DNA of 64,000 nt from Kuschelorhynchus macadamiae. Lineage: Eukaryota; Arthropoda; Insecta; Coleoptera; Curculionidae. The number at the start of each line of letters is the position of its first letter. Position 1 is the first letter of the stretch. Below, piece after piece: positions 59,300-64,000 of the stretch. The stretch is taken from assembly GCA_030620095.1 (NCBI GenBank), contig JAUTXW010002370.1, forward strand, positions 248,001-312,000, in the 5' to 3' direction. The notes under the pieces were generated by a model. It worked only from the letters and a program-made list of their open reading frames with translations. It made no database searches and was not told where the DNA came from. The position numbers and the translations under genes are program-made.

Positions 59300-60069
59300 T
59301 CTGTGGTACTAACTTGGAGTACAACCGATCCTACCTTAGTGGAGGAAAACATTATGTGAGACTGAGTGGCGTCTCTTTACGCGACGTTAATGTGACGTCT
59401 CGCGTTTCACAGGGCTCTCATTTAGGACTTATATTATTTTTATTGTTTGTAAATAGCGCCATCTCTATTTTTAAAAAATGCAGATGATTATTGTACGCAG
59501 ATGACCTTAAAATATTTATTATTATCTATAGTTAAGTTAAGTTAAGACTGTGTTTCCATTCAATCAAATTTTGATAATTTATTCAATTGGTGTCATGAAA
59601 AATGTTTGAATCTTAATAATACCAAATGTAAAATCATGCGTTTTATAAATATAAGGATCTCATGATACTTCTATTGTATTGGAAATGATAAATTTGGAAT
59701 CAGTAGGAATAATAAACGATTTGGATGTAATTTTTGGCAAAGAGATGAATTTTAATAAACATATCGACAGCATTGTCTTAAAAACATATATAATGTTGGA
59801 ATTTTTGAAGCGAAACTATTGGCATATCTGCGATACCAAAGCTATTATATCCATGTATAATTGTTTATTTAGAAGCCTTTGTCGTATTTATGTCATATTA
59901 ATAGAAAATTAATCTGTTCGAAACAAATTCTGTACGTTTCTGCTGTACAAATATAATATGCCTTACAATGACATTTCATATATACTAAGCTACAACTAAT
60001 TGGACTCAATATTCTCAAAAAACGCATCGCAATGGCTCTTTTTATATAGACTTTTGAATGGTTTTATAA
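59300..60069 (+). pseudogene. LINE reverse-transcriptase relic, interrupted by hAT
   Basis: Plus-strand relic starting within the palm. YLSGGKHYVRLSGVSLRDVN, then VTSRVSQGSHLGLILFLLFV (B motif region, near 59395-59455), LLYADDLKIF with the catalytic ADD intact (59488-59517), NLFNWCHEKCLNLNNTKCK, the LGVIFGKEMNFNKHIDSIV-like block and FKRNYWHICDTKAIISMYNC. After an in-frame stop the tail continues with NKFCTFLLYKYNMPYNDISY and ends at LLNGFI, exactly where the hAT element starts at 60070. The remainder should lie beyond the right window edge if the nest is intact. Confidence 0.8.
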
Positions 60070-61825
60070 CAGCGGTGGCCAGCCTTTTCAAGGTGTTGAG
60101 CTACTTTGATAATTTGGAAATAAACCGTGAACTACTTACTTGGAACCAGCGTTTCACCACCCTAAACGAAATAATACACAGTTGTATTTGACATACATTT
60201 TTGTATGTAATTAATAAGTAATTAACTAATACTAATACATAGCCACCAACCTTTAAAAAATAAACAAAAATTTCCATATAGCCATAATGGCATGTCACAT
60301 ACGACTTAATAAAAGTAAACAAAAACATGTGATAAAAAATGCGTGCGTTCAGTGAGAAGGTTGACACTCAGACTCATCGATTTTTGTGCAATTTGATATA
60401 GCCATTTGATCACAATTATCCATATGTTCATCTGTAAGGCGATTGCGGAATTTGTTCTTAATAAACTTTATGTTGGAGAAAGAAGATTCGCACAAATAGG
60501 ATGAAGTAAATAAAGCTTTTACTTTTAAGGCAACAAGACATAGAACTGACTATTTGTCTGTACTTACTATAGGGCCAGATACATTTTGTACTTTAAACTA
60601 ACGATTTCAATGCTAAATCACTTTGAAATACAATCACTTCTATTTCAGTTGCAGCGATGTCTTCGCCAAAGTTCTTCCTAACACAAGTTGCAAACTGTTG
60701 GATATCAATTTCCATGAAGGGTTAAACAATAAATTGAGCCACCAATGCCATTTTTTTGAAATCCTTAAACCGATTTTTGAAGTTATCCTTCAAGTTAGAA
60801 ACTATTTTTACCCGAGATTTACTGTCATAGGGTTCTATTAGATTTTCAGATATCTTCTTTGAAAGAACAGGAAATTCTACCCTACGGTTTGTTCCCAAAA
60901 CTCAAGTTTTTTTATGAATACATTTATATCGGAAATCATTTCTGCTGGTTCTTTATCTCTTCTCTGAAGTTGCAAGTTGAGTTCATTAATTTGTATGTTA
61001 TGTCCACAAGAAACCCAAAATTTCTAACCAAATTGAATTTTCCAGTTCCTGAATCGGTTCGCCGCGTTGTTTGAAAAATTGAACTATGACAGATAGGGCT
61101 TCATTAAAACGTGTCAACATTCGTCCTCTACTTAACAATCGCACTTCACAGTGAAGAAGTAGATCCCTATACTGACAATCAATTTCATCGGCTAAGATCT
61201 TGAATAATCTTCTTCGTAATGCTCTAATCTTGTTTACAATTTTTGCTATCAATTTCACGACGTTGTTTAGTTTAAAAAAATTTGTGGAAGCGTTCATCTT
61301 TAAGACAAAATGCTACCAGACCCTTATCACAACCCACCATAGCTGCAGTTTTTAAGCCTACCAATTTTGAAATTGGAATTTTCTCAGAACATATAAAATT
61401 GTTTAAATGAGAAAACAATTCCTGTCCAGTGGTATATCCTTTCAGTGGAATAAACTTCACAAAAGATCTTTTTAAATGATAAAATCACTAAACACATCTT
61501 GGAGGTGTCAACCACATCTGTTGATTCCAGTTGAAGAGAAAAATAAACATAGTTACCTAAGTCAGTTTTTAACTGTGAAAAAATATCCTTTCTCATTACT
61601 TCCATTCGTCTCATCACTGTATTAGCAGAAAGTTGCATAGATTTTAATGCTTAAACTATCTTTGTTTTTAATGTTGGAAAATAAGGAAACAGCAGCTTCT
61701 AAAAACCCCTGTTTTATCATTTCCTCGTCTTCATACAGTTTATTTTTTTGTGCAATTATTTTGGGAAACATGGTATGATGCTTCCGGTGCAGATTTAACA
61801 ACTCGAAACACGAGAAATTATTTTT
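60062..61825 (-). mobile_element. hAT transposon (ZBED/GTF2IRD2-like family), interrupted
   Basis: Its 3' terminal inverted repeat, CAGCGGTGGCCAGCCTTTTC, begins at 60070 and resembles hAT ends of the CAGNGGTGG type. The 8 bp TTTTATAA at 60062-60069 would be the target duplication on this side. The other end is not in the window, because an errantivirus interrupts the element near 61830. It sits inside a LINE relic. Confidence 0.75.
60349..61812 (-). pseudogene. hAT transposase pseudogene (ZBED5/SCAND3-like)
   Basis: From 61812 down: the end of a BED-type zinc finger (LLNLHRKHHTMF), SANTVMRRMEVMRKDIFSQL, LGNYVYFSLQLESTDVVDTS with the first catalytic acidic motif, PLKGYTTGQELFSHLNNFIC, and KLVGLKTAAMVGCDKGLVAF. 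Next comes LLLHCEVRLLSRGRMLTRFN (the HCEVRWLSRG signature of this family), GFLVDITYKLM. The dimerisation domain (SSFSNIKFIKNKFRNRLTDE, HMDNCDQMAIS near 60410-60490) ends at a stop at 60349-60351. At least three frame changes and several stops break it. Confidence 0.88.
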
Positions 61826-61829
61826 AAAA

Positions 61830-61993
61830 AATCAATTTTATTTCATAAGCGTACAAAGAGAACTGACTACAAAATGCATTTTAGTTATATTTATAAGTTC
61901 AGTAATGCTTATGTTGCATGAGAACGAAAAGATAAAAGTTTAAGAATTGCAAGTGCATAAATGCAGAATTGCATTTCTCACGGGAACGTAACT
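61830..61993 (-). repeat. 3' LTR of errantivirus (inner boundary approximate)
   Basis: Starts on the minus strand with AGTTACG at 61993, directly after the polypurine tract. AGT starts are usual in gypsy-class LTRs. It contains a TATAAAT-type box near 61890 and AATAAA near 61842. The distal end, at about 61830, is set only by where hAT coding similarity resumes. Confidence 0.6.
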
Positions 61994-62005
61994 CCTCCCC
62001 TCTTA
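61994..62005 (-). promoter_or_regulatory. Polypurine tract (plus-strand DNA primer site)
   Basis: AAGAGGGGAGG on the minus strand immediately upstream of the LTR start. This is the standard primer site for second-strand synthesis in LTR retroelements. Confidence 0.75.
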
Positions 62006-62072
62006 GTTGAAAGCACGTTCTTAAAGACGTGTTTTCAAAAATTTCCAAAAAGGTTTAAAGATTATTAATAGT

Positions 62073-63702
62073 TTAGAAAATTCTATTATTTTCTTCAATA
62101 TCTAAAGTATTAGAGTTTGCATTTAATTGTTTTTTCTTAGACTTTTTTACAAGTTTTTTGTATATGAAAAATATAAAAATTATTGAAATGAATATGTAAA
62201 GTAAAATTGTCCAAAAACTGGTCTTCTTTACATAAATCGTTGTGGTCATTTCTTCTAGAGCCTTCTTTTGGTTTTCCAATTTGGCTTCGATTTCTTTAGT
62301 AGTTTTTAGGTTTACGTAGTTTAAGTCCATACTAGGAGGGCTGTAGAATGAATCTCAGTTTTCCTTAATTAGACTTAAATTAAGGATAGGTAGATTAATT
62401 CCATTAAATGTTAATTGGCTTGATTTATATGTTTCAAGCGTAATTGACTTTATCCGTACTTTACATCCTGGGGATGACTCAAGAAGATAGGAACCATATA
62501 AGGGTATGTTATCTTCGGATTTTTGACAATTTATGACGGCGATTACTTGTATTGGTACTGTTATCAGCCATTTGTCGTCGATTATTTTTGTTGTCTGGAT
62601 CTCGTGCAGTTGAGTTTCGAATGGGTGGCAAAACGTAATATTTGGGTGATGTTTGATAAGTTGAACAGCGCAGGAGGGTCTGTCTTCGACAAACGTGGTG
62701 TGGGCTTCTTTACACAAATATTTCTGTGGTTGGATTTCGTAACATCTTTGGTCCATGTGGGCATATTTGGTATTGCCTAATGCTAGGTAGGGTTTATAAG
62801 GAATATTTACAAGAAATGATCGATTATTGGGAATTGGTAAAGGAAATAACTTAAAATATTGATATATCTCCGATTCCACAAGAGGAAGTTCAAATATAAA
62901 TACAATATTAAAGTTTTTTAAGAAACTTTTAATTTCTATAATTTTTTCGAAATTAGGTATATTTTTATAAGTTACTTCTAAAGGGAGGTTATCTGAACCT
63001 AAATGATTGTGTAAGTTCTTTATTTCTATAAATAGTTCATTTCGATCTATTATTGAGTTATAAAGTACATTAATTTTTGCAAAAGTGATACCTATTTCAA
63101 TCTTATTCAGAATATCGTAGATTGATTGATAAATTGTTGTTATTTGATTGATTATTGTATATATTAAATAAAATTCGTGATTGCTTATTTGTTTCATTTG
63201 AACTTTATTAATTATATTTTCTATTTGTAGAATGCGCGATTTTAGTACCATTTGGTTATGTGTGATATTAGATACAATTGTTTTAAATTTATTAATAGTA
63301 GATTCTAGAAGTGTAATTTGATTGATAGCGTCAATTTTTAGTTTATTTTGATTTTCTTATAATTTCGTCATTTTGGCATCAATTTGCTCTGCGTCATTTT
63401 GGTCTAAGTTTCCGGTTATACTTTTTATGAATGAACCTAAGGAGTTAAAAAGACCTCTTTTAATACGATAATTTTCTTGATTTGGGACAATTTGTTCTAA
63501 TAAAGTTTCTATTCTTTTTTTCAAGTGTACATAATGTATTAAAAGAATTAAAATATTCTTTATGATATTCGCTGTTATTTTGAATGTTTATATATATTGA
63601 TTTTGCTTGCTTTTGAATATTTTGAAATTGGTTAATTAAAGGGGTTAGGTTAATATTTTGAACGAATGTCCAGTGATTGGATTTAAGTTTAGCGGTTCCC
63701 AT
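62073..63702 (-). pseudogene. env: Errantivirus envelope protein (baculovirus F-like), broken
   Basis: Membrane fusion glycoprotein related to baculovirus F proteins. The first frame starts at 63702, overlapping the end of pol. A frame change in an A-run near 63520 leads to a second frame carrying a furin-type RIKR site followed by a glycine-led hydrophobic fusion peptide (near 63450-63470). An in-frame TAA follows at 63357-63359, then a long open part of 298 codons (63251-62355) with many cysteines in its second half, typical of the ectodomain. A TGA ends that part, and in the same frame 62330-62073 holds a single hydrophobic membrane anchor and a lysine-rich cytoplasmic tail. Three breaks make it non-functional. 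Shorter plus-strand frames over it are antisense. Confidence 0.85.
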
Positions 63703-63746
63703 TTTGAAGGGCAGTATTCCTGGATGTTTATTTAAATCGTGGAATT

Positions 63747-64000
63747 TTACGTAGCCGCCGACGATGGTCCAGCATCTGGAACAAGGGGTATTATTTTAGT
63801 TTCGTTAACATGTATGATTTCTTTGTATTTATTTTTGGGATTTTCTATTTGTATTTTATTATTTTCTAATATAGCTGTTAATATGAATGGGCCTAAATAT
63901 CTCTTTTTTATTTTTCCAGATCGATTATCTGATTTTTTATAAATTTGTAAGCCTATTATTAAATTAGTAGGGGTTTTATCCTTGTTTGCCCTATCTATAA
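63747..64000 (-). CDS. pol: Errantivirus pol, C-terminal end (integrase tail), partial
   Basis: Minus-strand frame open from the right edge to a TAA at 63747-63749. It has the KKRYLGPF and IIHVNETKI pattern of the integrase C-terminal region in gypsy-class elements. Its stop lies about 45 bp inside the env start side, so the two genes overlap, as usual for errantiviruses, where env is expressed from a spliced RNA. Only about 84 codons are visible. Confidence 0.75.
   Translation of the reverse strand, partial: IDRANKDKTPTNLIIGLQIYKKSDNRSGKIKKRYLGPFILTAILENNKIQIENPKNKYKEIIHVNETKIIPLVPDAGPSSAAT

Larger units (their letters stand above)
61830..64000 (-). mobile_element. Errantivirus (gypsy-type endogenous retrovirus of insects), 3' part
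   Basis: Minus-strand LTR retroelement running off the right edge. In order from the right: the end of pol, an env gene, a polypurine tract and the 3' LTR. A third, Env-coding gene overlapping the pol end is the established layout of insect errantiviruses. It lies inside the hAT element. gag, most of pol and the 5' LTR are outside the window. The Env gene is broken in three places, so this copy is defective. Confidence 0.85.

Noticed and set aside
62523..62780. Plus-strand frame of 85 codons within the env region
   Set aside because: Antisense to the ectodomain part of the Env pseudogene.

Overview
The window looks like a gene-poor, AT-rich stretch of an insect nuclear genome, possibly a beetle. 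The evidence is the set of eukaryotic mobile elements: a CR1/Daphne-like LINE, several other LINE remnants, Penelope-like elements (PLEs) with GIY-YIG endonucleases, a ZBED/hAT transposase relic, a Tc1/mariner-type DDE transposase relic and an errantivirus (insect gypsy-type retrovirus) with a broken Env gene. I found no host protein gene, rRNA or functional tRNA. Almost every recognisable coding stretch is a decayed transposable-element gene, so the species cannot be fixed from this window.

Layout. Bases 1-2742 hold the 3' part of a LINE with a single internal stop. Bases 3225-4095 hold a minus-strand LINE RNase H relic. From 4.1 to 36 kb the DNA is mostly non-coding. It carries many copies of one modular AT-rich repeat family (consensus core GGCCGCCATTTTGTT), a 2.07-kb fold-back element (20650-22717), a TTAA-flanked element (24660-25854), a minisatellite (10668-11335) and (TA)n tracts. 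From 36.8 to 45.8 kb there is a LINE relic fused to a PLE relic (36.8-38.8 kb), a long inverted repeat with a small insertion (40811-41897), an inverted PLE pair (43350-44662) and a longer PLE open frame followed by a tRNA-Asp-like sequence (44740-45823). From 48 to 52.3 kb there is an RTE-like LINE relic and a Tc1-like transposase with an inverted duplicated N-terminus beside a 122-bp (TA)n tract. From 59.3 kb to the end is a nest of insertions: a LINE interrupted by a hAT element, which is itself interrupted by an errantivirus running off the right edge.

The main candidate for something undescribed is a set of hammerhead-ribozyme-like cores (CUGANGA, stem II hairpin, GAAAC, GUH), found at about ten places. 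Some sit in PLEs, where hammerheads are an established feature. Others sit outside recognisable PLE coding sequence: in a tandem array with a 222-229 bp period (best core at 30968-31007, with perfect stems I and II and a GUC site), in a ~170-bp insertion (core 40880-40921) and in both arms of the fold-back element. These could be small non-autonomous, retrozyme-like elements mobilised by PLEs. The second candidate is the modular repeat family, about 9 kb in all, whose copies differ in module number and share ACTTCCCTCGTTA-type inverted ends.

All calls come from reading the sequence by eye. No alignment, folding or database search was run.
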